In this document: positions 21,322 to 28,711 of the stretch, piece after piece
Layout: each line of letters starts with the position of its first letter
Numbering within the stretch: position 1 is the stretch's first letter
DNA from: UBA6176 sp032119375
GTDB taxonomy: Bacteria > Verrucomicrobiota > Verrucomicrobiia > Limisphaerales > UBA9464
NCBI GenBank assembly: GCA_964430505.1
Contig: CAYSGH010000058.1
Coordinates: forward strand, 1-28,711
Reading direction: 5' to 3'
Length of the DNA stretch: 28,711 nt
Position numbers and translations under genes: made by a program
The notes under the pieces: generated by a model
The model's input: the letters and a program-made list of their open reading frames with translations, nothing else
The model's database searches: none
Told to the model about the DNA's origin: nothing

Positions 21322-24099
21322 ATGTGGGCGCGAAACATCCTCCATGCCGGCGAGGTCGTGCGTGCGTGCGCGCTCGCGTGCCTGGGCTGGGCGTGCGCCA
21401 GCGCATGGGCAGAAGGCGACGTCGCCCCGCGCCATTGGGCCTTCGAGCCGCTTCCCCCGACCGCGGCGCCCGCGCCGGCGTCGCTCATCGACGCCCACCA
21501 CGCCTCGGCCCTGCGGCACGCCGGGCTCTCCGCGTCGGGCGAGGCGTCGCGCGCCGCCTGGCTGCGCCGGGCCACGTTCCTCGCCACCGGCCTGCCGCCG
21601 ACGGCCCACGAGGTCGAGGCGTTTGAATCCGACGCCCGCCCGGGCGCCTGGGAGCGCGTCGTGGACCGGTTGCTGGCGTCCCCCCGACATGGGGAACGCT
21701 GGGCCAAGGCATGGCTCGACGCCTGCGGCTACGCGGATTCCAACGGATACTTCAACGCCGACTCCGACCGCCCCCTCGCCCATCGGTACCGCGACTACGT
21801 CATCCGTTCGTTCAACGCCAGCAAGCCGTTCGACCAGTTCGTGCGCGAGCAACTGGCCGGCGACGAGCTTTCGGGATGGCGCCCGGGCCGGCCGGTGACG
21901 CCCGAGGTCGTCGAGTGGCTCGTCGCCACCCACTTCCTGCGCAACGGGCAGGACGGCTCCGGCGAGAGCGACGGCAACCCCGACGAGGTCCGCGTGGACC
22001 GCTACTACGCGCTCGAGTCGGCCGTCCAGGTGGTGGGGACGAGCCTGCTGGGCCTGACGTTCCAATGCGCCAAGTGCCATGACCACAAGTTCGAGCCGTT
22101 GAGCCAGCGCGAGTACTACGGGCTCCAGGCCTTCCTGTACCCGGCCTTCGACATCGGCAAGTGGACCAAGCCCAACGACCGCGTCGTCCGCGCGCCTTTG
22201 CCTGGCGAGCACGAGGCCTGGAAGGAACGCGAGGCGGTGCTCGACCGCGAGCTGGCCGACGCCCGCGCCGCCCTCCGCGAATGGTCACGAGGGCATCGCC
22301 CGGCGGGGCGCGTCCTCTTCGCGGACACCTTTGAGCCCGCCCAACCGTTGGCGTCGCGATGGTCCAACACCGCCCCCGGAGATGACGCGCCGGGCGGGAT
22401 GCCCGCCGTGCGGGTGGACTCGGAGGCCGCGCCCGGGGCGTTCGTCCGGGAGGGGCGCTTGCACGTCGTGGAGGGCGGCGGCGGCGGCGACCGCTGGATC
22501 TGCACGAAGGCGTCGTTCGACTGGCGGCCCGCGCGGCCCGGCGCATGGATCCAGGCGACCTTCGACCTCGTCGCGGATCGCCTTTCGGAAAAGGAAACGA
22601 AGGCCGAGCGCATCGGGTACTTCATCGCGGCCCACGACTTCCACGACAACGGACCCGTTCCCGGCGGGAACATCCTGATCGACGGCAACCCCGGCGGCGC
22701 CTCCGTGGTGGACGTGGACTACCCGGGCGCGGACATGCGCCAGGCGGGCCGCATCGGGTCCACGGGCCACCAACCCGGCCGCAACCACGGCGTGCGCGTC
22801 ACGCGGCGCGCCGACGGCAAGCTCGACCTGGAACACCTCGTGGATGGCGCCGTGGATGGCGCGGCCCTCGTGCTCCAGGACGCCGACCTGCCGCCGGGCG
22901 CGTTCGGGTTCGAGTATTGCTGCGGCCGGAGCTTCGTCGTGGACAACGTCGTCGTGGAGGCGTCACCCATGGGTGACCCGGCGTGGGCGGGCGCGGACGA
23001 GGCGTATCGCAAAGAGCTGGCCGGGCGGAAGGCCTCGCTGGAAACCGTGGCGAAGGGCGTCGAGGCGCGGCGCACGCCCGAGCCCGGCCGCATCGCATGG
23101 ACGACCGACTCCGGCCCGGAGGCGTCGCCGGTGCCGTTGCTGAAGCGGGGCAACCCGAAGACGCCGGGGGAGCCGGTGCCGCCGCGGATGCCCGCCGTGC
23201 TGGCGCGGGGAATGCAACCGGAGCCGAGTCGGACCGAGGCCACGACGGGGCGGCGCCTGGCGTTGGCGAACTGGTTGTTCGTGCGGGGCTCCCCGCAGGA
23301 GGGCCTCGTGGCGCGCGTCGCGGCCAACCGCGTGTGGCAGCATTACTTCGGCACGGGCCTCGTCTCGACGCCCGAGAACCTCGGCGTGAGCGGTGCACGG
23401 CCCTCGAACCCCGCATTGATGGACGCGCTCGCGGCGCGGCTGGCTTCGGGCTGGGACATGAAGGGCCTGCATCGCGACATCCTGCTGAGCGCCGCGTTCC
23501 GCCAAGCCAGCGCGCCGCGCGAGGAGGGGCTGCGCATCGACCCGTCGAACCGGCTGTTGTGGCGGTTCCCGTTGCGACGCCTCGACGCGGAGTCCATCCG
23601 GGACGGGATGTTGGCGGCGGCGGGCGTGCTGGATGGCAAGGCGTCGGGGCCCTACGTGCCCACGCCCCGCGCGCCGGACGGCGAGGTGGCCCCCGACGAG
23701 TCGCAGCCCGGCGGCCTGGCGCGGGCGATCTTCCTGCAATCGCGCCGGACCCAGGTGCCCACGTTCCTCCAGACGTTTGACGCGCCGTCCATCGTGTTCA
23801 CGTGCACGCGGCGCGCGACGACGACCATGCCGCTGCAGTCCCTGGCGCAGTTGAACTCCGCGTTTTGCGTGCGCCGCGGCCGCGACATGGCCGCCTGGCT
23901 GAAGCGCGAGGCGCCGGACCCCGCACGCCGCATGGAGGCGGCGTTCGTGCGCGCATTCGGCCGTCGGCCAACGCCGGAGGAACGGGCGGCGGCCGGGTCG
24001 TTCCTGGCCGGGCAGTCGGCCTTGCGGGGCGACGACGGCGCATGGGCGGACCTGTGCCAGTCGTTGCTGGCGTCGAACGCGTTCCTCTATCTCGAATGA
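21322..24099 (+). CDS. Secreted DUF1549/DUF1553 (PSCyt2/PSD1) protein with CxxCH and a beta-sandwich insert
   Basis: The 925-residue protein has a signal peptide (VVRACALACLGWACASAWA, cleavage near residue 31). DUF1549 spans about 52-265 (ASRAAWLRRATFLATGLPPT, RHGERWAKAWLDACGYADS, YRDYVIRSFN). It ends with the haem-type motif CAKCH (249-253) in FQCAKCHDHKFEPLSQREYY. Residues about 330-548 form an unlisted insert that starts VLFADTFEPAQPLASRWSNT and ends FVVDNVVVEAS, the look of a concanavalin/LamG-like beta-sandwich. DUF1553 follows (RRLALANWLF, ANRVWQHYFGTGLV, RRLDAESIRDGML, TTTMPLQSLAQLN; about 640-905). Such proteins are hallmarks of planctomycetes and verrucomicrobia and are usually cotranscribed with DUF1501, as here through an ATGA overlap. 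The biochemical role is not established. Polysaccharide oxidation or surface attachment has been suggested. Confidence 0.88.
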   Translation: MWARNILHAGEVVRACALACLGWACASAWAEGDVAPRHWAFEPLPPTAAPAPASLIDAHHASALRHAGLSASGEASRAAWLRRATFLATGLPPTAHEVEAFESDARPGAWERVVDRLLASPRHGERWAKAWLDACGYADSNGYFNADSDRPLAHRYRDYVIRSFNASKPFDQFVREQLAGDELSGWRPGRPVTPEVVEWLVATHFLRNGQDGSGESDGNPDEVRVDRYYALESAVQVVGTSLLGLTFQCAKCHDHKFEPLSQREYYGLQAFLYPAFDIGKWTKPNDRVVRAPLPGEHEAWKEREAVLDRELADARAALREWSRGHRPAGRVLFADTFEPAQPLASRWSNTAPGDDAPGGMPAVRVDSEAAPGAFVREGRLHVVEGGGGGDRWICTKASFDWRPARPGAWIQATFDLVADRLSEKETKAERIGYFIAAHDFHDNGPVPGGNILIDGNPGGASVVDVDYPGADMRQAGRIGSTGHQPGRNHGVRVTRRADGKLDLEHLVDGAVDGAALVLQDADLPPGAFGFEYCCGRSFVVDNVVVEASPMGDPAWAGADEAYRKELAGRKASLETVAKGVEARRTPEPGRIAWTTDSGPEASPVPLLKRGNPKTPGEPVPPRMPAVLARGMQPEPSRTEATTGRRLALANWLFVRGSPQEGLVARVAANRVWQHYFGTGLVSTPENLGVSGARPSNPALMDALAARLASGWDMKGLHRDILLSAAFRQASAPREEGLRIDPSNRLLWRFPLRRLDAESIRDGMLAAAGVLDGKASGPYVPTPRAPDGEVAPDESQPGGLARAIFLQSRRTQVPTFLQTFDAPSIVFTCTRRATTTMPLQSLAQLNSAFCVRRGRDMAAWLKREAPDPARRMEAAFVRAFGRRPTPEERAAAGSFLAGQSALRGDDGAWADLCQSLLASNAFLYLE

Positions 24100-25532
24100 A
24101 TCCGAACCAGCGGGGCATGGCGCGCCGGGCCTTCCTGGCGAGGACGGCGGGCGGCCTGGGCTCGTTGGCGATGGCCGACCTGCTCTGGCGCCAGCGCGCG
24201 ATGGCGTCGGCGGGGCATCCCATGCCGGGCGCGGGGCAGGGGATGGATGCGGGGCTGCCGTCGCACCGCCCCAGGGCTCGGGCCGTGATCAGCCTCTTCC
24301 AGCATGGCGGGCCGAGCCAGATGGACCTGTTCGACCCGAAGCCCGCGTTGAACCGGTGGAGCGGCAAGCCATACCCGGGCGGGGACCTGGAGGTTCACTT
24401 CGACAAGCAGGCAGGCAACGTGCTGGGCGCGCCGTACCAGTTCCGGAGGCACGGCCGCTGCGGCATGGAGTTGTCGGAGCTGCTGCCCCACACGGGGACG
24501 ATCGCGGACGACATCCTGCTGGTGCGCTCGATGACGACGGGGTCCGTGGACCACGAGTCGGCGTTGCGGATCATGCACACGGGGCGGTTCCTGGCGGGGC
24601 TGCCCACGCTGGGGTCGTGGTTGCTGTACGGGCTGGGGACGGAGAACGCGAACCTGCCGTCGTACGTGGTGCTGGCGGACCCCGGAGGCCTCCCGGTGGA
24701 TGGCGAGCGCAACTGGTCCTCGGGCTTCCTCCCCGCCGTGTACCAGGGCACCGCCTTCCGAAGCGGGCCGTCGCCGGTCTTTCATCTGGGAACGCCCAAG
24801 GAGCTGGAGGGGCGGGCCCGTTCCCGGCAACTGGAGCTGCTCGGCCGCCTGAACCGCGCGCATGCGGCGGCGCATCCCGACGACACCGAGCTGGCGGCGC
24901 GCATCAGCAACTTCGAGACGGCGGCCCGCATGCAGTCGGCGGTGCCCGAGGTGCTCGACCTCTCGGGCGAGAGCGCCGCGACGCGGAGGATGTACGGGTT
25001 GGACAACCCGGCGACGGCCGAGTACGGGCGTCGTTGCCTGCTGGCGCGGCGGCTCGTCGAGCGGGGCGTGCGCTTCGTGCAGTTGTTCCTCAACGGCCAG
25101 CCCTGGGACACGCACGACAAGAACGCCGAGCGCCTGAAGGGCCTGTGCGCCGCGTCGGACCAGCCCAGCGCCGCGCTGGTCCAGGACCTCAAGGCCCGCG
25201 GCCTGCTCGACTCCACCGTCGTCCTGTGGACGGGCGAGTTCGGGCGGCTGCCCATCTCGCAGGGGACGGACGGGCGCGACCACAACCGCCACGCGTTTTC
25301 GTTGTGGGTGGCGGGCGGCGGGTTTCGCGCCGGACACGTGCATGGGGCCACGGACGAGTTTGGGTACCGCTCCGTCCAGGACGTGGTGAGCGTCCACGAC
25401 TTCCATGCGACGCTCCTGCATGCGCTGGGCATCGACCACCGTCGGCTTCACTTCCCCCACGAGGGCCGCGACGCGAGCCTGACGGACGCGGAGGTGACGG
25501 GCGCGAAGGTGGTCCCGGCGCTGCTGGCGTGA
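24096..25532 (+). CDS. Tat-exported DUF1501 protein, partner of the DUF1549/DUF1553 protein
   Basis: The 478-residue product starts at an ATG overlapping the preceding stop (ATGA). It carries a twin-arginine signal (MARRAFLARTAGGLGSLAM, RR at 10-11). DUF1501 landmarks are VISLFQHGGPSQMDLFDPKP (about 64-83), the VRSMTTGSVDHESALRIMHTG segment, PWDTHDKN, VVLWTGEFGRLP and GRDHNRHAFSLWVAGGG. These provide Asp/His/Glu residues suited to a metal-binding alkaline-phosphatase-like fold. It is shorter than, and clearly diverged from, the DUF1501 protein at 5412-7025, and it belongs to the subclass that accompanies DUF1553 proteins. The partner and this protein are probably exported by different routes (Sec and Tat) to meet in the periplasm or at the surface. 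The reaction is unknown. Confidence 0.88.
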   Translation: MNPNQRGMARRAFLARTAGGLGSLAMADLLWRQRAMASAGHPMPGAGQGMDAGLPSHRPRARAVISLFQHGGPSQMDLFDPKPALNRWSGKPYPGGDLEVHFDKQAGNVLGAPYQFRRHGRCGMELSELLPHTGTIADDILLVRSMTTGSVDHESALRIMHTGRFLAGLPTLGSWLLYGLGTENANLPSYVVLADPGGLPVDGERNWSSGFLPAVYQGTAFRSGPSPVFHLGTPKELEGRARSRQLELLGRLNRAHAAAHPDDTELAARISNFETAARMQSAVPEVLDLSGESAATRRMYGLDNPATAEYGRRCLLARRLVERGVRFVQLFLNGQPWDTHDKNAERLKGLCAASDQPSAALVQDLKARGLLDSTVVLWTGEFGRLPISQGTDGRDHNRHAFSLWVAGGGFRAGHVHGATDEFGYRSVQDVVSVHDFHATLLHALGIDHRRLHFPHEGRDASLTDAEVTGAKVVPALLA

Positions 25533-25670
25533 GGCCGCCGAAGGCTGCCCCGCACCCGGCGCGCTTCCCGGAATCGCCCTGTTTGCCGTGCCTCCGTGCG
25601 GGACCCGGCCCCAGCTCCCCATCGGCGCTTGGGGTGTTCGGGTCCCACGGCGGCATGGTTCGCGCGGACC

Positions 25671-25701
25671 GCCCCGAAATCCACGCTGGGCATTCCGGGG
25701 C
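25671..25701. promoter_or_regulatory. Hairpin upstream of xseB
   Basis: GCCCCGAAAT (25671-25680) and ATTCCGGGGC (25692-25701) pair at nine of ten positions around an 11-base loop. It lies in the 225-base gap between the DUF1501 stop and xseB. It may terminate the DUF1549/DUF1501 transcript or be part of the xseB-dxs leader; no T run follows. Confidence 0.4.
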
Positions 25702-25757
25702 ATTTCGCGCAGCGTCCGCCCGTGCCAAGGGCCGTCCAAGCCTCCGAGGGAGGCGAC

Positions 25758-26009
25758 GTGCGTCCGCCGTCGTTCGAGGATGCCCTCCACAGGTTGGAGG
25801 AGATCGTCGAGTCGATGGAGACGGGCGAGTTGCCCCTTGAGTCGCTGTTGCAGCGGTTCGAGGAGGGCTCGCGCCTGCTCCGGTCCTGCCAGGAACGCCT
25901 GGCGGAGGCCGAGCTGAAGATCCAGAGGCTGGAAAAGGACCTCTCGGGCGATCCCGTCGCCCGGCCGATGGACGAGGACGACCTGGGCACGGACACGACA
26001 ACGACATGA
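25758..26009 (+). CDS. xseB: Exodeoxyribonuclease VII small subunit
   Basis: XseB joins several copies to one XseA to form the single-strand-specific exonuclease VII. The GTG at 25758, preceded by GAGGGAGG, gives an 83-residue protein of the usual size. The family core is complete: SFEDALHRLEEIVESMETGELPLESLLQRFEEGSRLL, then a second helix EAELKIQRLEKDL; an acidic, threonine-rich tail follows. The longer frame back to 25596 does not look like XseB and lacks a good ribosome site. The stop overlaps the dxs start (ATGA). No xseA gene is in the window. Confidence 0.93.
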   Translation: MRPPSFEDALHRLEEIVESMETGELPLESLLQRFEEGSRLLRSCQERLAEAELKIQRLEKDLSGDPVARPMDEDDLGTDTTTT

Positions 26010-27988
26010 GCCGATACCTCGACATGGTGGACTCCCCCGCGCACGTGAAGAAGCTCACGGCGGACCAACTCACGGACCTCGCCTCCGAGATTCGCACGGA
26101 GCTGATTGAAGGCCTCGCCAAGAACGGCGGCCACCTGGGCCCCAACCTCGGCGTTGTCGAGCTCACCGTTGCCCTCCACCGGTGCTTCGAGACGCCGCGC
26201 GACAAGTTCGTGTGGGACGTCAGCCACCAGGTGTACGTGCACAAGCTGCTCACGGGGCGGAAGAGCCGCTTCCGCACGATCCGGACGACGGACGGGCTGA
26301 ACGGGTTCGCCCTGCGTACCGAGAGCGAGCACGACTGCTACGGCGCCGGCCATGCAGGCACGGCCATCTCCGCCGCGCTGGGCATGTGCGCCGCGCGGGA
26401 CCAGCGGGGCTCGGGCGAGCATGTCGTGTGCATCTTCGGCGACGCCGCCCTGACCAACGGCGTGTCCTTCGAGGGCCTCAACAACATCTCCTGCACCACC
26501 AAGCGCTTCATCGGGATCCTCAACGACAACGAGTGGAGCATCGCCAAGAACGTCGGCGCCATCGCCACCTACCTCGGCAGGCTCACCGCCAGCCCCCGCT
26601 ACAACCGCCTCGCGAAGGAGATGACCTCCTGGCTGCGCCGCCTGCCCAAGGGCGAGCAGGTGTCCATGCTCGGCGCCAAGGCGGAGGAGGCCCTCAAGGG
26701 CATCCTCGCCAGCATCTCGCTCGAGCACGCCCCCGCCGCCGACTCCGACGGCCGCGGCGGCCACGGCTCGGCCATGTTGTTCGAGGAGTTCGGGCTCCGC
26801 TACATCGGCCCCATCGACGGCCACAACCTGCCGTTGCTCATCAGCACGCTGGAGTTCGCCAAGACCTGCAACGAGCCCGTGGTCATCCATGTCCTGACCC
26901 AGAAGGGACGCGGGTTCGAGGCGGCGCTGAAGTTCCCCGAGAAGTTCCACGGCCTGGGGCCCTACGACGTCCAGACCGGCCAGCCCACGCCCGCCAAGGC
27001 CGGGTCGCCCCCCATGTGGCAGGAGGTCTTCGGCCGCACCATGGTCAAGCTCTGCGGCCAAAACAAAAACCTCGTGGGCATCACCGCCGCCATGCCCTCC
27101 GGCACCAGCCTCAAGCTCCTGGAGCAGGCGTTGCCCGGGCAGTACTACGACGTCGGCATCGCGGAGGAGCACGCCGTCATCTTCGCCGCCGGCATGGCCA
27201 CCATGGGCATGAAGCCCGTCGTCGCCATCTACAGCACGTTCCTCCAGCGCGCCTACGACTGCATCCACCACGACGTCTGCCTGCAGGACCTGCCCGTCAT
27301 CTTCTGCATGGACCGGGCCGGGCTCTCCGCCAACGACGGACCCACCCACCACGGGCTCTTTGACATCGCGTACCTGCGTTGCCTTCCCAACGTCGTGGGC
27401 ATGGCCCCCAAGGACGAGGACGAGCTCCAGGACATGATGTTCACCGCCACGCTCCAGAAGCATCCCACGTTCATCCGGTACCCGCGCGGCAACGCCGAGG
27501 GCGTCCCCATCAAGGACGTTCCCGGCGTCCTCGAGATCGGCAAGGCCGAGGTCATCCGGCCCTTCGCCAACAACGGCGGCCGCAAGGTCGCCCTCTTCGG
27601 CCTCGGCAACATGTTGTCCGTCGCCCGCAAGGCCGCCGCCGAGCTGGAGAAGGACGGGTGCGACGTCGCCCTCATCAACCCGCGCTTCTTCAAGCCCATC
27701 GACGCCGCCACGCATGCCTTCTTCGCCCGCGCCGCCGACGTGGTCGCCACCCTCGAGGACCACGTTGCGATGGGCGGCTACGGCAGCGCCGTGCTGGAAA
27801 GCCTCGCCGAGGCCGGGATTTCCACGCCGGTCGTCCGGCTTGCATGGCCCGACACGTTCGTCGAGCACGCGTCCAGCGTGGACATCCTCCGCCAACGCCA
27901 CGGGCTCACCCCCGAGCGCCTCGTGGAGTTGGTCCGGGAGCGCCTCGCCGCCCGCCCCGCCGCCAAGGCCGGGCTCCAAGTGGCGTGA
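26006..27988 (+). CDS. dxs: 1-deoxy-D-xylulose-5-phosphate synthase (divergent type)
   Basis: DXS condenses pyruvate and glyceraldehyde 3-phosphate with thiamine diphosphate, the first step of the MEP isoprenoid pathway. The 660-residue product has the full layout: GGHLGPNLGVVELTVALH (41-58), the cofactor region with LNDNEWSI (172-179), AEEHAV with the catalytic glutamate, YSTFLQRAYD, DRAGLSANDGPTHHG and YPRGNAEG, and a transketolase C-terminal domain (ALFGLGNML to the end). Three usually invariant spots differ: DVSHQ (71-75) for DVGHQ, GHAGT (115-119) for GHSST, and GDAALT (145-150) for GDGALT. The aspartate, asparagine and catalytic residues remain, so activity is likely. It overlaps xseB by ATGA and is the last intact gene in the window. 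Confidence 0.93.
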   Translation: MSRYLDMVDSPAHVKKLTADQLTDLASEIRTELIEGLAKNGGHLGPNLGVVELTVALHRCFETPRDKFVWDVSHQVYVHKLLTGRKSRFRTIRTTDGLNGFALRTESEHDCYGAGHAGTAISAALGMCAARDQRGSGEHVVCIFGDAALTNGVSFEGLNNISCTTKRFIGILNDNEWSIAKNVGAIATYLGRLTASPRYNRLAKEMTSWLRRLPKGEQVSMLGAKAEEALKGILASISLEHAPAADSDGRGGHGSAMLFEEFGLRYIGPIDGHNLPLLISTLEFAKTCNEPVVIHVLTQKGRGFEAALKFPEKFHGLGPYDVQTGQPTPAKAGSPPMWQEVFGRTMVKLCGQNKNLVGITAAMPSGTSLKLLEQALPGQYYDVGIAEEHAVIFAAGMATMGMKPVVAIYSTFLQRAYDCIHHDVCLQDLPVIFCMDRAGLSANDGPTHHGLFDIAYLRCLPNVVGMAPKDEDELQDMMFTATLQKHPTFIRYPRGNAEGVPIKDVPGVLEIGKAEVIRPFANNGGRKVALFGLGNMLSVARKAAAELEKDGCDVALINPRFFKPIDAATHAFFARAADVVATLEDHVAMGGYGSAVLESLAEAGISTPVVRLAWPDTFVEHASSVDILRQRHGLTPERLVELVRERLAARPAAKAGLQVA

Positions 27989-28348
27989 GCGAGACCGGGG
28001 CGTGGTCTCCGGCAAGGCCTTGGCAACTCCGGGTGCAACCGGGCAGCATGGTCGCGTGTCCATGTTCTCGCGTCGAGCCGCCCTAGCCGCCCACGCTGCG
28101 GCCACGGTTGCCCATGGGCGGAACACCGTTGCGTCGTTGCCGTGCGACACGCCGCAATGCCCCGCCCTTTCGTCGGCCGGCCTGCGTTCCGAGGACGAGC
28201 CCAAATTCCGCAGTTGGGCGGAATCCTCCCCGAATTCCTCGCGGTGGATTTTTTGGAATGCCAGGAAAGGGGTGCGGCTGAGCTCGAAGGACTCGTGTCG
28301 TTGAGAACAGCCCCTTGGCACCGGTCGGCCCGCGCGAAAAACGAGGGC
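27989..28348. other. Non-coding stretch between dxs and the transposase remnant
   Basis: The 360 bases contain the small hairpin after dxs and otherwise nothing I can identify. A plus-strand frame open from 28142 runs into the transposase remnant, but its first 69 codons do not resemble the transposase N-terminus or any other protein. Short A/T-rich islands (near 28200-28260) suggest foreign or decayed sequence, perhaps the upstream flank of the insertion element. The element's own left inverted repeat was not recognised. Confidence 0.45.
27991..28009. terminator. Short hairpin after dxs
   Basis: GAGACC (27991-27996) and GGTCTC (28004-28009) pair perfectly around GGGGCGT, two bases after the dxs stop. 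The stem is only six pairs and there is no T run, so this is a modest candidate for the xseB-dxs terminator. Confidence 0.4.
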
Positions 28349-28636
28349 GTGTTCCTCCGCAAGGACCGCCGACGCATCGATGGCGAGACCTACGAGTACT
28401 GGACGCTCTGCGAGTCCGTCCGCACCGAGCGCGGCCCTCGGCAGCGGGTCGTCGCGACGCTGGGCAAGCTCGACGACGACGACCTCCGCGCCGGCTGGGA
28501 TCAGATCGAGGCGCTCCTGGATGGCCGCCAGTCCGGGCCGCGTCCGCCGGAACTTCCCAACGGGACCCTAGAGCGGTCGGCGACAGGGTGCGGAGGATGG
28601 AGGAGCGCTTTGGCAAGGCCCAGCGGGTGTGGGTGA
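28349..28636 (+). pseudogene. IS1634-type transposase remnant, internally deleted and 3'-truncated
   Basis: From the GTG at 28349 the frame reads VFLRKDRRRIDGETYEYWTL, then TERGPRQRVVATLGKLDDDDLRAGWDQIEALL, the expected N-terminus of IS1634-family transposases (about 70 residues). After PELPNGTLE (near 28571) the match stops. From 28582, in another frame (+1 phase), it reads DRVRRMEERFGKAQRVWV, which belongs far inside such transposases, just before their conserved D-R-G catalytic stretch. So a few hundred residues have been lost. The second match ends at 28635, where the family would continue with D-R-G; here the 19-bp repeat (28634-28652) begins instead. The gene is dead. Family assignment is from memory of the conserved segments. 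Confidence 0.7.
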
Positions 28637-28652
28637 TCCTAGAAACGGCAGT
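28634..28652 (+). repeat. 19-bp dispersed-type repeat, right copy
   Basis: TGATCCTAGAAACGGCAGT, an 18/19 match to the copy at 57-39 on the opposite strand. Transposase homology ends at its first bases, so it marks a junction. A partial third match (GACCCTAGA) lies at 28564-28572, beside the internal deletion of the same transposase remnant. Confidence 0.6.
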
Positions 28653-28666
28653 TGGGCCGTCTGTAG

Positions 28667-28686
28667 GCCGCGTGCCCTCACGCGGC
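28667..28686. other. Perfect 8-bp hairpin next to the right repeat
   Basis: GCCGCGTG (28667-28674) and CACGCGGC (28679-28686) pair perfectly around CCCT, 14 bases outward of the 19-bp repeat. The left repeat also has an outward hairpin (5-21), though with a different sequence. The pair suggests the repeat belongs to a structured element whose rest lies outside the window. Confidence 0.45.
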
Positions 28687-28711
28687 GGCGGCGATGCCGC
28701 ATGCCCGGTGC

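Noticed and set aside
20447..21898. 483-codon plus-strand frame across the 203-aa gene and the DUF1549 start
   Set aside because: Antisense to one gene and out of frame with the other; composition is that of a chance frame.
25448..28321. 957-codon open frame on the minus strand opposite xseB and dxs
   Set aside because: It is the antisense of two clear genes; its translation is low-complexity (runs of Val, Gly, Asp, His) as expected for a shadow of GC-rich codons.
28142..28348. Possible N-terminal extension of the transposase remnant
   Set aside because: The codons before the GTG at 28349 do not resemble the transposase family, whose proteins begin near the FLRK motif.
28648..28660. GTTGGGC beside the right repeat as an integron attC core
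   Set aside because: It fits the loose GTTRRRY core, but the left copy lacks it and no paired RYYYAAC partner or integrase is present.
1..28711. CRISPR arrays, tRNA or rRNA genes
   Set aside because: No regularly spaced repeats, no tRNA-like T-loop with matching acceptor stem and no rRNA-like stretch were found by eye on either strand; a covariance-model scan would be decisive.

Overview
The window reads as backbone chromosome of a high-GC member of the Verrucomicrobiota, or at least of the PVC group. I infer this from the gene families: secreted DUF1800/DUF1501 and DUF1549-DUF1553/DUF1501 pairs, a LamG protein with a glycine-rich repeat block, an ECF sigma factor beside a membrane Ser/Thr kinase, and a divergent DXS with XseB. 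No rRNA, tRNA or CRISPR array was recognised. Every taxonomic statement is inference from families, not from a marker gene.

Layout. Bases 1-342 hold a 19-bp repeat, the tail of a broken gene and an intact HicA-type toxin gene with no partner. From 537 a coupled pair encodes an unusual aldehyde dehydrogenase and a UbiX flavin prenyltransferase. Bases 2809-7025 encode a secreted DUF1800 protein and a Tat-exported DUF1501 protein. A phage-tail-collar protein (7291-7743) faces a di-CxxCH cytochrome-like protein across a strong bidirectional hairpin. Two SPFH membrane proteins of identical length form an overlapping minus-strand operon (8948-10967), followed by a secreted CBM9-like protein.

The middle holds a minus-strand signalling operon: ECF sigma factor, a 54-aa basic protein and a transmembrane kinase, joined by ATGA overlaps (14664 down to 12261). 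A secreted LamG protein is divergent from it. Then comes a plus-strand run of purM, a four-helix membrane protein, a MarR regulator and a CPBP-type intramembrane protease, the last three overlapping. It meets rnc (RNase III) head-on. The rnc leader contains three stacked hairpins that suggest self-cleavage control.

The last third has a second secreted pair (DUF1549/DUF1553 with CxxCH, and DUF1501; 21322-25532), then xseB-dxs with an ATGA overlap. The window ends in an IS1634-type transposase remnant that is internally deleted and cut off exactly at a second copy of the 19-bp repeat seen at base 39. The two copies point outward, and each abuts a truncated gene. This repeat, the rnc leader, the sigma-small protein-kinase operon and the aldehyde dehydrogenase/UbiX pair are the points most worth following up.
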